A stretch of 64,000 nt of DNA from Deinococcus frigens DSM 12807 (GTDB taxonomy: Bacteria > Deinococcota > Deinococci > Deinococcales > Deinococcaceae): assembly GCF_000701425.1 (NCBI RefSeq), contig NZ_JNIW01000011.1:1-64000 (forward strand), read 5' to 3'. Within the stretch, counting starts at the first letter, position 1. Each line of letters begins with the position of its first letter. Positions 1 to 10,671 of the stretch are shown piece by piece. The notes under the pieces are model-generated. The model worked only from the letters and a program-made list of their open reading frames with translations, had not been told where the DNA came from and did no database searches. A program made the translations under genes and the position numbers.

Positions 1-300
<300 letters not shown>

Positions 301-301
301 G

Positions 302-1252
302 GTGGCAACCACGACAGGCCGGGCGGTAAATCTGGACTCCGAGATGCGGCGCGTGACCCTGCGCGCGGTGGCGGCGGTGCTGTTCGGCGCGGCGCTGCCC
401 GAGGCCGATCTGCGCGTCGTGGAGCGCGAATTGCCGCCGCTGCTGACCCACACGGCGCAGCGCTTGCGTTCGGTCCTGGACTAATCCCTGCCCACACCCG
501 CCCGGCAGCGCGAGAGGGTGTCGGCGCGGGCGCTGGACGAGATCGTGAACCGGATTGTTCAGGAACGCCAGGCGACTGGCGCGGCAGGCACGGACCTGCT
601 GGGCCTGCTGCTCGCGGCCCGTGACGAGAATGGTGGAGGGGGCCTGAGCGACGCCGAGCTGCGCGACGAGGTCATGACCCTGTTCCTGGCCGGACACGAG
701 ACCACGGCCACCCTGCTGACCTTCCTGTTCCTGGGCCTGTCGCGCCGCCCCGATATTCAGGCACAGGTCCATGCCGAGGTCCGCGCGGCGCTGGGGAACC
801 GCGCGCCGGAGGCTGTCGACCTGCCACAGATGCCGCTGCTCAACGCCTGCATTCAGGAAACGCTGCGGCTGTACCCACCCGCGTGGCTGGTTCCCCGGCA
901 GGCCACCGGGCCGGTCACGGTGGCGGGCGTGCCGCTTCAGGAGGGCAGCAACGTCAGCGTCAACATCTTTTTAATCCAGCGCAACGCCCGCTTCTGGCCC
1001 CAGCCGGACGCCTTCAGGCCGGAGCGCTGGCTGGGGCAGACCCGCGCGCCGGGAGCGTTCATGCCTTTCGGTCTGGGGGCCAGGATGTGCATCGGCAACC
1101 ATCTGGCACTGCTGGAGGCGGGCGTGATCGCCGCGCTGGTGCTTCGTAATTCCACGCTGGACGTGCCAGGCGGCGGTCCCACTGGTCTGAATGCCGACGT
1201 GACGCTGGGGCCGGACGGCCCGGTGATGGCGGAGGTCAGCTCTGAATCCTAG
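302..1252 (+). pseudogene. Cytochrome P450, truncated and with in-frame stop
   Basis: The C-terminal two thirds of a cytochrome P450, a heme monooxygenase, are readable. The I-helix is AGHETT, the K-helix ExxR is ETLRLYPP, and the heme loop is FMPFGLGARMCIGNHLA with its thiolate cysteine. Homology starts right after the IS end, so roughly the first 130 residues are gone. In the same frame a TAA at 482-484 splits the remainder (VLD stop [10 protein letters not shown]). The catalytic core after the stop is otherwise well preserved, suggesting recent inactivation. Its 3' end overlaps the convergent CoA-transferase gene by 17 bp. Confidence 0.88.
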
Positions 1253-1865
1253 CCCCCGTCCTCTCCTGCATGTCTTCCAGCGTCACGCCCGGCGCGAGTT
1301 CCACCAGCCTCAGCCCAGCCTCGGTCACGTCCAGCACCCCCAGATCGGTGATGATGCGGTCCACCACGCCCACCCCGGTCAGCGGCAGGTTGCATTCGTG
1401 CAAAATTTTGTGTGCGCCGCCCCTGGCCGTGTGTTCCATCAACACCACTACCCTTTGCACCCCGGCCACCAGGTCCATCGCGCCGCCCATGCCCTTGACC
1501 ATCTTGCCCGGAATCATCCAGTTGGCCAGGTCTCCATGCGCGCTGACCTGCATGGCCCCCAGGATGGCGAGGTTGATATGCCCGCCCCGGATCATGGCAA
1601 AGCTGTCGGCGCTGGAAAAAAAGCTCGCCCCCGGCAACGCCGTCACCGTCTGCTTGCCGGCGTTGATCAGGTCTGGGTCCACCTCCTGCTCGGTGGGAAA
1701 GGGACCGATGCCCAGCAGCCCGTTTTCGGATTGCAGCATCACCGACACGCCGTCCGGGATGTGGTTGGCCACCAGCGTGGGCAGACCGATGCCCAGATTC
1801 ACGTAAAAGCCGTCCTGCAATTCTGCGGCGGCGCGGGCGGCCATCTCGTCACGGTTCCAGGGCAC
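1236..1865 (-). CDS. scoB: 3-oxoacid CoA-transferase, subunit B
   Basis: Beta subunit (209 aa) of a family I CoA-transferase that moves CoA between succinyl-CoA and acetoacetate or a similar 3-oxoacid. The segment [15 protein letters not shown] holds the glutamate of the SENG motif that forms the enzyme-CoA thioester. Length is normal for the family. The start is GTG, two bases after the stop of subunit A, so the pair is one operon. Which oxoacid is used (acetoacetate or an aromatic catabolite) cannot be told from sequence. Confidence 0.9.
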   Translation of the reverse strand: MPWNRDEMAARAAAELQDGFYVNLGIGLPTLVANHIPDGVSVMLQSENGLLGIGPFPTEQEVDPDLINAGKQTVTALPGASFFSSADSFAMIRGGHINLAILGAMQVSAHGDLANWMIPGKMVKGMGGAMDLVAGVQRVVVLMEHTARGGAHKILHECNLPLTGVGVVDRIITDLGVLDVTEAGLRLVELAPGVTLEDMQERTGARIQS

Positions 1866-1867
1866 CT

Positions 1868-2599
1868 CTAGACCTCCTCTCCGGCGGCGGACGAGGCTGG
1901 GGCTGAGGCCCGGACCGTCCGTTGCTCGATGCGTTTTTCTGGCATTGCGTTCAGGACGACGCGCTGCACGTAAACACCGGGCGTGTCAATGCGGTCGGGA
2001 TCGAGCTGGCCCACCTCAACGATTTCCTCGACCTCGGCCACCGTGACCGCGCCGCAGGTCGCCACCACTGGATTGAAGTTGCGCGCGGTCTTGCGGTACA
2101 CCAGGTTGCCGCTGGTGTCCGCCTTCCACGCCTTGACCAGACTCAGATCGGCCACGATGCCCCGTTCCAGAATGTATTTCTCTCCCTCAAAGTCTTTTTC
2201 TTCCTTGCCCTCGGCCACCACCGTCCCCACGCCGGTCTTGGTGTAGAAGCCGGGAATCCCTGCCCCGCCCGCGCGCATGCGTTCGGCCAGCGTGCCCTGC
2301 GGCGTGAACTCCAGCTCCAGTTCCCCGGCCAGATACTGACGCTCGAACTCCTTGTTCTCGCCCACGTAGCTGCTGATCATCTTCCTGATCTGGCGGGTTT
2401 CCAGCAGCAGGCCCAGGCCAAAGCCGTCTACCCCAGCGTTGTTGCTCACGGCGGTCAGGTCCTTAGCGCCACTGTCGCGCAGGGCCAGGATCAGCGCCTC
2501 GGGAATGCCGCACAGGCCAAAACCGCCCACCGCGACGGTCTGCCCATCACGGACCACGTCCGAGAGCGCCGCCTGGGCGTTTGAATACACTTTATTCAT
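1868..2599 (-). CDS. scoA: 3-oxoacid CoA-transferase, subunit A
   Basis: Alpha subunit (243 aa) of the same CoA-transferase. Family signatures visible are [16 protein letters not shown] near residue 22, [16 protein letters not shown], and [17 protein letters not shown]. The last 15 or so residues are Ala/Ser-rich and look like an unstructured extension. First gene of the scoA-scoB operon, reading away from the repeat-containing spacer at 2600-2848. Confidence 0.9.
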   Translation of the reverse strand: MNKVYSNAQAALSDVVRDGQTVAVGGFGLCGIPEALILALRDSGAKDLTAVSNNAGVDGFGLGLLLETRQIRKMISSYVGENKEFERQYLAGELELEFTPQGTLAERMRAGGAGIPGFYTKTGVGTVVAEGKEEKDFEGEKYILERGIVADLSLVKAWKADTSGNLVYRKTARNFNPVVATCGAVTVAEVEEIVEVGQLDPDRIDTPGVYVQRVVLNAMPEKRIEQRTVRASAPASSAAGEEV

Positions 2600-2712
2600 G
2601 TGCTGCCCAGTCTAGCCGCCTGGCGTTACTGCGGGGTCACGCGCAATCGAAAACTCCCCCGCGATGGTCCGCAGGGGAGAGGAAATTGAAATGATTCGCC
2701 GGGCCGTGAGGT

Positions 2713-2768
2713 CATACGGACTCCGATTGAAAGGTGTTGAAAACACCTGAAAATCCGAGCGGAGTGAG
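2713..2768. repeat. Dispersed-repeat-like nested palindrome
   Basis: Two nested dyads are present: CTCCG (2721) pairs with CGGAG (2760-2764), and inside it AGGTGTT pairs with AACACCT around a GAA loop. The flanks TACGGACTCCGATTGAA and AATCCGAGCGGAGTGAG resemble a small noncoding repeat I associate with Deinococcus genomes. It lies between scoA and the pspA terminator. Confidence 0.5.
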
Positions 2769-2769
2769 A

Positions 2770-2847
2770 AGGAGAAAAACGGGTTCCGGACGTGGAGTGC
2801 AGGAATCGGCGCTGTCCCGATTCCTGCACTCCACGTCCGGAACCCGT
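2770..2847 (-). terminator. Intrinsic terminator of pspA with perfect 31-bp stem
   Basis: Arms 2779-2809 and 2817-2847 are perfectly complementary over 31 bp around a 7-nt loop. On the minus strand the hairpin begins right after the pspA stop codon and is followed by TTTTTCTCC, the expected U tract. The stem is far longer than a normal terminator and may also block antisense readthrough. Confidence 0.85.
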
Positions 2848-2848
2848 A

Positions 2849-3529
2849 TCAGCTCTTGGCCCCCGAGTCGCCCTGCACCTTGGCCTTCAAGGCGGCCATC
2901 GCGTCGTCGATATCGCGGTCCCGGCCCAGGTCCTTGAGCTGGGCATCGATGTCGTTGTCGGTCCGCAGCTCAGTCACGGCCTTGTTGCGGTCTTCCATAC
3001 CGGAGACGCGCTGCTCCATTTCCTCGAAGGCGTCCATCGCGCCCCCGGCCTTGTTGAAGCCTGTGGCGCGGTCCAGGGTTTCGGTGGCCTGCGCGGTCTT
3101 CTGGCGGGCCGCCAGCAGCGACTTCTTGGACTCCATTTCGTCGATCTTGGCTTCCAGCGCCCGGAGCTGGATCTTGAGCTGATCGACGGTGCTGGTCTGG
3201 GTGGCGCGCTGCTCGTCGAAGCCCTGGGCCAGGTCCTTGGAGTTCTGGGCGCGGCGTAGCGCTTCTCTTGCCAGGTCCTCATTGCCGCCGCGCAGGGCTT
3301 CCTCGGCCTTCTTGCCGTACTCGTCGGCCAGGCGGCGGTTGGTGCCAGCCTCGCGTTCCAGCTTGGCATTCTGGCTCATGGCGTCGGCCACCTCGCTGCG
3401 GGCCTCGCCGTAGGCGGCGCGCATGTCGCGCAGGGCCTGCTCGATGATCTTGCCGGGGTCCTCGGCCTTGCTGATCATGTCGTTGACATTGGCGCGCAGC
3501 AGTCGGGACAGTCGGTCGAGAATGGTCAT
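2849..3529 (-). CDS. pspA: PspA/IM30 family membrane-maintenance protein
   Basis: A 226-residue PspA/IM30 (ESCRT-III-like) protein that polymerises on the inner face of the membrane during envelope stress. The N-terminus MTILDRLSRLLRANVNDMI is the family's amphipathic helix, followed by SKAEDPGKIIEQALRDM and long charged coiled coils to about residue 200. The start is fixed by AAGGAGG eight bases upstream of ATG 3529. No pspF or pspC neighbour is visible, so control is unknown. It is transcribed alone and ends in a very strong terminator. Confidence 0.93.
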   Translation of the reverse strand: MTILDRLSRLLRANVNDMISKAEDPGKIIEQALRDMRAAYGEARSEVADAMSQNAKLEREAGTNRRLADEYGKKAEEALRGGNEDLAREALRRAQNSKDLAQGFDEQRATQTSTVDQLKIQLRALEAKIDEMESKKSLLAARQKTAQATETLDRATGFNKAGGAMDAFEEMEQRVSGMEDRNKAVTELRTDNDIDAQLKDLGRDRDIDDAMAALKAKVQGDSGAKS

Positions 3530-3737
3530 GAATGGGTCCTCCTTGGGGATGTGAACAACGCCTCGTTTGGGCGGGCGATTGCAGCTATGATTACGCACTT
3601 CGCGCCCGGCGGGTTGCCCCCCCAGGCGTTATGAGCCAAAGGCTAAGACCATCTGAAGAATGTTCAGGCCGCGCCGCTCAACAGGTCCGGCGGCGGAAAC
3701 CGTGTCTGGCACGTCCGCCGCCGCCTGAACCTCCGAT

Positions 3738-4559
3738 TTAAAAGACGATGGGCCGCAGACCGATGCTGTCGGACCCGCAGGCCACGGTCAGGTTGGTTCC
3801 GGCGGGGGTGACGGTGCAGCCCAGCGAGCGCAGGCCGTCCAGCGGGAAGATCAGATTGGTGCCGTCTGTGGCGGGTGCCAGGGGCAGTTCGACGCTGCCG
3901 CCCGCCGACTGCGCGGTCTTGCGGCCCACCGTGACCGTCAGCACCGAGCCTTCCTCGGTGGTCAGGCGGTAGTTGCCGCCGCCCTGGCTGGTCACGCCCA
4001 CCACGCCGGCCAGATCGCGTCCCAGCACGTAGGGCTGCCCCCTGATCACGCCTGCCGGGGTGGCGGGCCTGGTGGCGGCGGGGGCAGCCTTGGCCTGCGC
4101 GGCGTCCACCACCACCAGGCTCTCTTTGTCGTTCAGGGCGCTGAGCAGCACAAAGGCTCCCAGCGGTCCGCCTGCCCGCTCGCTGACCAGCAGGGTACTG
4201 GCCTTGCCGGTGGTCTTCCAGCCGCCCACCGTGCGCCCGCTGAGCTTGCCGGCGATCACGGGGCGCAGCGTCGCCACGCCGTTTGCCGCATACAGGCAGA
4301 CCGCGCGCGGGCTGAGCTTGAGGCTGGCGGGGCAACTGATGATCTGGCCCTTGGCGGCGGCACTGATCTCGATGGAAATGGCACTGACCGCCTGCGTCGT
4401 GGCGGCAGACGAGGCGGCTGGCCTGGGCGTGGGCGCGGCGGTCTGCGCGGAGGCGGCCCCCAGCGTCAGCGCGCCGAGGACCGTGGCCCCGGAAAGCAGC
4501 AGCGCCCGCGCGGAGCTTCGCCGGATGGGCAGGTGGGCCAGATTCAGGTGCAAAGACAT
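3738..4559 (-). CDS. Secreted protein of unknown function
   Basis: A 273-residue protein with a signal peptide (basic start, hydrophobic stretch near residues 19-36, AASAQTAA cleavage region), then an Ala/Thr/Pro-rich linker and a beta-rich body. The last 40 residues (GTNLIFPLDGLRSLGCTV, TPAGTNLTVACGSDSIGL) resemble the short stalk repeat called the copper amine oxidase N-terminal-like domain in other secreted proteins. Two cysteines in the tail may form a disulfide. I do not recognise a specific function; it is probably a cell-envelope protein. Confidence 0.6.
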   Translation of the reverse strand: MSLHLNLAHLPIRRSSARALLLSGATVLGALTLGAASAQTAAPTPRPAASSAATTQAVSAISIEISAAAKGQIISCPASLKLSPRAVCLYAANGVATLRPVIAGKLSGRTVGGWKTTGKASTLLVSERAGGPLGAFVLLSALNDKESLVVVDAAQAKAAPAATRPATPAGVIRGQPYVLGRDLAGVVGVTSQGGGNYRLTTEEGSVLTVTVGRKTAQSAGGSVELPLAPATDGTNLIFPLDGLRSLGCTVTPAGTNLTVACGSDSIGLRPIVF

Positions 4560-4591
4560 ATGCGCGCATGCTAAGCGCCGTGCATGAGCAT

Positions 4592-5161
4592 CTACTTTGA
4601 GGCGGCTGACCGCGCGGGCGGGGAACCTGAGGTGGCTCCCGGCTGGCCCGCCAGCCGCGCCCAGGCCCGCTGAAAGACATGCAGGCTGCCCCCGTCATAC
4701 AGCATCATGCGGACCTCCAGCCCAGGATGGTCAGCAAGGAATTCAAGGATCGTCGCCAGGGCCACGGGCGCGGCCTTCTCGACTGGATAACCGTACACAC
4801 CCGTGCTGATCGAGGGAAAGGCGACGCAGGGGCAGCCGTTCTCCGCAGCCAACTGGAGACTGCGGCGGTAGGCCCCGGCCAGCAGTTCAGCCTCGCCGTG
4901 ATTGCCGCCGCGCCAGACCGGACCCACCGCGTGGATGACGTACTGCACGCCGCGCCTCTCCAGACCGAACGCCGGGGTGATCACCGCTGTCCCGGTGGGT
5001 GTACCTCCAATCTTGCGAATGGCCCGCAGCAGCTCCGGACCGGCGGCGCGGTGGATCACGCCGTCCACACCGCCGCCCCCGGCCAGTTCCCTGTTCGCGG
5101 CGGTCACTACGGCGGCGCAGTCCTGCGCGGCAATGTCTCCCTGAAGGAGCTTAAGTGGCAC
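4592..5161 (-). CDS. Macrodomain (ADP-ribose-binding) protein
   Basis: A 189-residue macrodomain protein of the YmdB/MacroD type, which binds or hydrolyses ADP-ribose derivatives such as O-acetyl-ADP-ribose. Seen motifs: [18 protein letters not shown], the glycine loop [20 protein letters not shown], and the second phosphate loop [12 protein letters not shown]. The start is taken as GTG 5161, directly before PLKLLQGD and eight bases after the gmk stop; a longer reading frame upstream would run through gmk. Probably cotranscribed with gmk. The last 20 residues are low-complexity. Confidence 0.87.
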   Translation of the reverse strand: MPLKLLQGDIAAQDCAAVVTAANRELAGGGGVDGVIHRAAGPELLRAIRKIGGTPTGTAVITPAFGLERRGVQYVIHAVGPVWRGGNHGEAELLAGAYRRSLQLAAENGCPCVAFPSISTGVYGYPVEKAAPVALATILEFLADHPGLEVRMMLYDGGSLHVFQRAWARLAGQPGATSGSPPARSAASK

Positions 5162-5169
5162 GCGCGTCC

Positions 5170-5883
<714 letters not shown>

Positions 5884-6030
5884 GGCCATTCAGAATACCC
5901 ACAACGCGTCCCTGAGGGAAAGGGGGATCGTCTGAACGCCGAAACGGAGGCCTCCCCTGCCCCCCGAGTGTGACCAGAATGCAAAGCTGCGTCCGTACCG
6001 GAGGCGCAGGTTCATGCCTAGACTGCGAGG

Positions 6031-6960
6031 GTGTCCCGCCGCCCGATTGCCCGTCTGCTGGCCCTGCCCCTGGGCATGCTGGCGCTGGTGGGCTGCACGC
6101 CGCTGTATGTGGTTCACCCGGCCCTGACCCCGGCCCTGAATCTGAATGGGCCGCCGCCGGACGTGGTGATCTTCAGCATGTCGGGCCGTTGCGCGCCGCC
6201 CTGCCTGGCCCCGCGCGACAACTGGGATTACCTGGGGTCACGGGGCACGCTGGACCGGTTGGCCGACGTGTTCACGGCGGCGGGCTACCGCGTCGAGGTC
6301 TCCGGCTACGCCAGCAACGCCGCCGCTACCTTCTCTTCCGAGTACATCGGCGGACCGCAGCGCGGGTATGAGGCGCTCCGCGTCGATTTCGAGCGGGTCA
6401 AGACCACCTGGATGAAGCTCGCCCGTCCGCCACGGCTGGTGCTGCTGGGTCATTCACAGGGGTCGGTATGGCTGCACCACCTGTCGCGGGTCAATCCCTC
6501 GGTGCCGATTGCCCTACAAGTCGATCTGGACGGCATCTGTGTGGCCTGGAAGTCGGACTTCGGGGCGGGCATCCGGGCACTGGGCCAGGTCCACGGCACC
6601 GAGCCGTCCCCGCTCAACGCCTGTGACGGCCTGCCGGTGGCCGGGCGCACGGTGGGAGTCAAGGACATCGTGTGGCCCAACGTGGCCCGCGCACTGGAGG
6701 TGCAGAGCAAACGCCTGCCCGCCCGACCCAGTCCCAGCGGCGGATTTCCGGTGAATTACCTGTTCGAGGTCACGCCCAACATGCGCCTGGACGGCACCCG
6801 CAGCGGCATTGAGCGCTTCATCTCCTCGCGTGAGGACCACAGCGCCATCTCGTATCCCAACAGCGACGCGCTGGCGTGGGTGACGGGCAAGGCCGCCGAG
6901 ATCGCCGGGGAATGGCGCGAGGAAGACGCCCGCAAGGGGAAGCTCAAGCCGGGCCGCTGA
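6031..6960 (+). CDS. Lipoprotein with alpha/beta-hydrolase-like fold
   Basis: A 309-residue protein starting at GTG. The N-terminus ends in a lipobox (LALVGC, cysteine near residue 22), predicting a lipid anchor. The body shows a serine-hydrolase nucleophile elbow, LLGHSQGSVWLHH, near residue 143, and a late histidine (REDHSAISYP) that could complete the triad. Substrate unknown; an envelope esterase or lipase is plausible. A TAGACT box six bases before GTG suggests a leaderless mRNA. Its 3' end overlaps the convergent ABC exporter gene by 17 bp. Confidence 0.7.
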   Translation: MSRRPIARLLALPLGMLALVGCTPLYVVHPALTPALNLNGPPPDVVIFSMSGRCAPPCLAPRDNWDYLGSRGTLDRLADVFTAAGYRVEVSGYASNAAATFSSEYIGGPQRGYEALRVDFERVKTTWMKLARPPRLVLLGHSQGSVWLHHLSRVNPSVPIALQVDLDGICVAWKSDFGAGIRALGQVHGTEPSPLNACDGLPVAGRTVGVKDIVWPNVARALEVQSKRLPARPSPSGGFPVNYLFEVTPNMRLDGTRSGIERFISSREDHSAISYPNSDALAWVTGKAAEIAGEWREEDARKGKLKPGR

Positions 6961-8788
6961 CCGGGTCTGCCGCCCCATACCCCCGCGCCTGCAAGTTGTA
7001 CAGGGCGGCATATTGCCCGCCCCGCGCCAGTAACTCCGCGTGGCTGCCCGCCTCCACGATCACGCCGCCGTCCAGCACCACGATCTGATCGGCCAGCCGC
7101 ACGGTGGAAAAGCGGTGCGAGATCAGCAGCGTGATGCGGTCCGTGGTCTGGGAGCGCAGCGCCTCGATGGTCGCCGACTCCGCGCGGGCGTCCAGCGCCG
7201 CCGTCGGCTCGTCAAAGACCAGCACCGAGGCGTCCCGGAAGTACAGCCGCGCCAGCGCCAGCCGCTGCCACTGCCCGCCCGACAACTGCCGCCCGCCCTG
7301 AAACAGCCGTCCCAGCGGCGTATTCAGCCCTTCCGGCAGTTCGTCCACGAATGCTGCTCCGGCCCGCTCCACCGCGCCCTCCACGCTGCCTTCCTCCGAG
7401 AGCCGCGCCACCTCGGCCAGCCCGACATTTTCGCGGGCGCTCATCTGGTACTGCCCGAAATCCTGGAAGATGATGCTCATCTGCTTTTGCACGCTGCGCG
7501 GGCTGAAGCGGGCGGCGTCCATGCCGTTGAGCAAAATGGTGCCGCTGCTCGGCTCGAACAGCCGGGTCAGCAGCTTGACCAGCGTGGTCTTGCCCGCCCC
7601 GTTTTCGCCCACCAGCGCCAGCGCCTCAGAACGCCGCACCGTGAAATTCACGCCGTGCAGCACGTCGCGCTCGGTCAGCGGGTAGCGGAAGCCCACGTCC
7701 CTGAATTCAATCGTGTCAATCGGCCCGTCCCAGACCTCTCCGGCGTCCAGATCGCGGCTGGGCAATTCCAGGAAGTCGAACAGATTTCGCATGTACAGCA
7801 GGTTCTGGTAAATGCCGCTCACGCCGTTCAGCAGCCCTGCCACGGTGCTCTGCACCTGCGCGATGCCCAGCACGAAGATGGAGAAGTCGCCCACGCTGAT
7901 CTGCCCGTCCGCCGCCCGCCGCAAAATGAGCGCGCTCGCCAGCCCGATCAGCAGCGCCGAGGCCAGCGCCGCCGAGAAGCCATACGCCGAGCGGCGGCGC
8001 ACCAGGTCCTCCAATGTTTTGCGGAAGCCCAGGTAATACTCGCGCCAGCGGCCCAGCAGGTGGCCCTCGAAGCCGAACAGCCGCACCTCCTTGACCAGTG
8101 TGTCGGAGGTCAGCAGGCTGCCCAGATAATTTTGCACCCGCGCGTCATGGGTCTGGCGGCGCAGCATGCGGTAGCCCTCAATGCCAAAACGGTTGCTGAC
8201 GATCACCCCCGGCACGCTGGCCAGCAACACCAGCGGCAGCACCCACACGCCCAGCCGCGCCATCAGTGCGCCCACCGAGACCAGCGTCACGGCGGCCCCC
8301 GCCAGCCCCACCAGTTGCGTCGCCACCCCCAGCGGACGCGAACCCACCTCGCGGTATGCCTGTTGCAGTCGGTCATACGTCTCGGCGTTCTCAAACGCCT
8401 CCACCGACAGGCCCGATGCCTTGTCCAGAATCCGGCGGCTGACGCTGTGTTGCAGGCTGTCGCCCAGCAATTGCTGAGAGGCTGTTCCCACCGTGCTCAA
8501 CAGGCTGCCGAACACGCCCAGCGCCACCTGAATCGCCAGCAGCGTCAGCAGCGCCGCATAGGTCACGCCGCCGCCCGCTGCCTGCGCCACCTCATCCAGC
8601 AGCAGTTTGCCGATGTACAAGTTGGCGGCAGGTAGAACGCTGGCGATCAGTGTCGTGGCCGCGTAGGTGACGCTGTGCCGGGGGCTGGCCCGCCAGACCA
8701 GCCCCAGCGTGCTGAGCAGGTCCCGCAAACGGTGCGAGAGGGCCACGTTGTCGTTCTGAACTGAATTTTTCTGGGCCGCGCCGGTCAT
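6944..8788 (-). CDS. ABC exporter, fused permease and ATPase
   Basis: A type IV ABC exporter half-transporter of about 614 aa. The first 330 residues carry the transmembrane domain with roughly six hydrophobic segments. The ATPase has Walker A GENGAGKTT, signature LSGGQWQRLALAR, Walker B SVLVFDEPTAALD and the switch histidine in LISHRFSTVR. Start chosen at ATG 8788 (MTGAAQKN); an ATG 18 codons upstream is possible but adds unconserved-looking sequence. The substrate is not predictable; it probably works as a homodimer. Confidence 0.85.
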   Translation of the reverse strand: MTGAAQKNSVQNDNVALSHRLRDLLSTLGLVWRASPRHSVTYAATTLIASVLPAANLYIGKLLLDEVAQAAGGGVTYAALLTLLAIQVALGVFGSLLSTVGTASQQLLGDSLQHSVSRRILDKASGLSVEAFENAETYDRLQQAYREVGSRPLGVATQLVGLAGAAVTLVSVGALMARLGVWVLPLVLLASVPGVIVSNRFGIEGYRMLRRQTHDARVQNYLGSLLTSDTLVKEVRLFGFEGHLLGRWREYYLGFRKTLEDLVRRRSAYGFSAALASALLIGLASALILRRAADGQISVGDFSIFVLGIAQVQSTVAGLLNGVSGIYQNLLYMRNLFDFLELPSRDLDAGEVWDGPIDTIEFRDVGFRYPLTERDVLHGVNFTVRRSEALALVGENGAGKTTLVKLLTRLFEPSSGTILLNGMDAARFSPRSVQKQMSIIFQDFGQYQMSARENVGLAEVARLSEEGSVEGAVERAGAAFVDELPEGLNTPLGRLFQGGRQLSGGQWQRLALARLYFRDASVLVFDEPTAALDARAESATIEALRSQTTDRITLLISHRFSTVRLADQIVVLDGGVIVEAGSHAELLARGGQYAALYNLQARGYGAADPVSGPA

Positions 8789-8971
8789 TCGCGCCGAGTC
8801 TGACGCATCTCTGAATCCGGCACCGTGATCGTGGCCGCCCATGGGGCGTGATCAGCGTCGTGTCGCCCTTCCCATCCGACTGATCTTGAACCTCCGGCGC
8901 GCCCGCGCGGCCCAGTTCGCTCGACAAAGGCCGCGCCCAGCCCCAGCCAGCGCCCCGTCTTGCGGCCTGAC

Positions 8972-9334
8972 CTACTCTCTGGCGTGGTCAAGTGCGCTCT
9001 CGATCAAGCTGGTGACGTGGTGGTCCAGCAGCCGGTAATACGCCACCCGCCCGGCCTTGCGAAAGGCCACCACCCGCCCGGCCCGCAGCAGCCGGAGCTG
9101 GTGACTCACCGCACTCTCGGACAGGCCCACCACCGCCGCCAGATCGCAGACGCACAGCTCGCGGGTGTTCAGGGCGCTCAGTAGTTTCAGGCGCGTGGGA
9201 TCGGCCACCAGTTTCAGAAAGGCGGAAGCCGTCTCGACGTCCATTCCGTCTGGTTGAGCCGCGCGGGCCTGCGCCACCGCCTCGGGGTGAACGCAATTCA
9301 CCTCGCACACGCCTTCCTGAGAAAGCATTCTCAT
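8972..9334 (-). CDS. ArsR/SmtB-family metal sensor, CadC-like
   Basis: A 120-residue winged-helix repressor. Two cysteine pairs in CadC-like positions are visible: CEVNC near the N-terminus and CVCD in the alpha-3 region, with the recognition helix SESAVSHQLRLLR. In CadC these four cysteines bind Cd(II), Pb(II) or Bi(III) and release DNA. It follows the metal efflux operon on the same strand, so it likely represses that operon. A TACACT box six bases before ATG 9334 suggests its own leaderless promoter inside the operon end. Confidence 0.88.
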   Translation of the reverse strand: MRMLSQEGVCEVNCVHPEAVAQARAAQPDGMDVETASAFLKLVADPTRLKLLSALNTRELCVCDLAAVVGLSESAVSHQLRLLRAGRVVAFRKAGRVAYYRLLDHHVTSLIESALDHARE

Positions 9335-9369
9335 TCCCGGAGTGTACCCGCTGCGCGGTTGCGCCGCCG

Positions 9370-9912
9370 TCACGAGGGCCGCCAGCCCAGGAAGCGGGGA
9401 GTGCGCGCTTTGTAGCGCCGGTACGCCTCCCCGTAAGTCTGTTCCAGAAAGGCTTCCTCGGTGGGCAGGTAGGTAATAAATGCTGCCCACAACAGCCCGG
9501 TGAGACCCGCGCCTGTCCATGAGCGCCGCGCCAGTGAGAGGCCCAGCAACGTGATAGCCCAGCCGACATCCTGTGGATTGCGGCTCAGGCGATAGACGCC
9601 GCCCGATTTCAGGCCAGAGGTGGTCAGGGCCGAATCGTCGGTCACGGGCAACGTGCGCCAGCCGGACACGAACAGCGCCGTTCCCAGGACCGCTGCTGTG
9701 CAGCCCAGACCAGTCAGGAGGGGCCGAGACTGCTGGGACTCACGCCACTTGACCCCCAGCACGAAGGCCAGCAGATGAAGGCCGTAAGCACCCCCCCACC
9801 GTTGGCCCAGCAGGTGGCCCTCCTCGCGGTACTCGCGCTTGATCCGGGGCAACAGCCACAAGAAACTGCCTGTAGCGCTGAGAAGCGCACTCCAGAAAGC
9901 AAATCTTTTCAT
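9370..9912 (-). CDS. ICMT/PEMT-like membrane methyltransferase
   Basis: A 180-residue membrane protein with about four or five hydrophobic segments. Its C-terminal part GGVYRLSRNPQDVGWAI followed by EAFLEQTYGEAYRRYKAR matches the SAM-binding signature of isoprenylcysteine carboxyl methyltransferase-like proteins. The substrate in bacteria is generally unknown. It is the fourth gene of the cadA operon, preceded by GAAGGAG before ATG 9912. Its presence suggests, but does not show, a role in metal stress. Confidence 0.75.
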   Translation of the reverse strand: MKRFAFWSALLSATGSFLWLLPRIKREYREEGHLLGQRWGGAYGLHLLAFVLGVKWRESQQSRPLLTGLGCTAAVLGTALFVSGWRTLPVTDDSALTTSGLKSGGVYRLSRNPQDVGWAITLLGLSLARRSWTGAGLTGLLWAAFITYLPTEEAFLEQTYGEAYRRYKARTPRFLGWRPS

Positions 9913-9924
9913 CCATTCTCCTTC

Positions 9925-10671
9925 TTATGACAGCAGTTCAATCAGGTACAGGGCGATGAAGCCCAGAAAAAAGGCACTGGTGATCCACGGCGTCTCCTTG
10001 ACCTCGTGCGCCTCCACCAGCAACTCCTCGGTGACCAGGAACAGCAGCGCCGCCGCACCGAAGGACAGCACGATTTCCAGCGGCAGCCCCGAGAGGCCCT
10101 GAAGCAGCGTGCCGCCCAGGGTGGCTCCCACGATCACCAGCAGGCTCAGGCCGCTTACGGTCAGGATGCTCTGTCCTCTGGGAACTCCACGCTAGCCCAG
10201 GCTGGCCGCCACGGATAGGCCTAGGAACAGAAGTTCCAGCGTCAGCGCCACCACCAACAGCGTTCCCACCCGCTCGCCCGCCGCGAAGCCCACGCCGATC
10301 AGCAGGCCGTCAATCAGGATGTCGATGCCCACTGCCGCCAGCAAGCCGGTGGCAGAACGTGGCGCATCTCCGTCAGCCGCCTCAGTCTCCTCTTCCTCCG
10401 GCTCCAGCCGTCCCACCAGCGCCCGCACGGCCAGCATCACGCCCACGCCCAGCGCAAAGCCGGTGACCACGCCCAGGGGTTGGTGTTCCGCCGTGATCTG
10501 CGGCAGGAGTTCTCCAGCCACGGCGGCGAAGACCACGCCCGCCGCGAAGTGCTGCACGAAGCTGCGCAGGCGCGCGCCAGGCGGGCGGAAGCTGGCGCTG
10601 ACGCCGCCCAGGATGGTGGCGGCCACCGGAATCAGCGTGAGAAGCAGAATTTGGGTCAGCGAGGTGGTCAT
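9925..10671 (-). pseudogene. ZIP-family metal transporter interrupted by amber codon
   Basis: A single reading frame of 249 codons encodes a ZIP-like divalent metal carrier. The first part includes QHFAAGVVFAAVAGELLPQ (the transmembrane-IV metal site region) and GIDILIDGLLIGVGFAAGE. The second part includes FGAAALLFLVTEELLVEAHE with acidic and histidine ligands. An in-frame TAG at 10192-10194 separates them (LG stop RGVPRGQ). No frameshift is needed, so one base change explains the break. It overlaps the glutaredoxin gene by 4 bp at its start. Either a pseudogene, a readthrough case or a sequence error. Confidence 0.82.
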
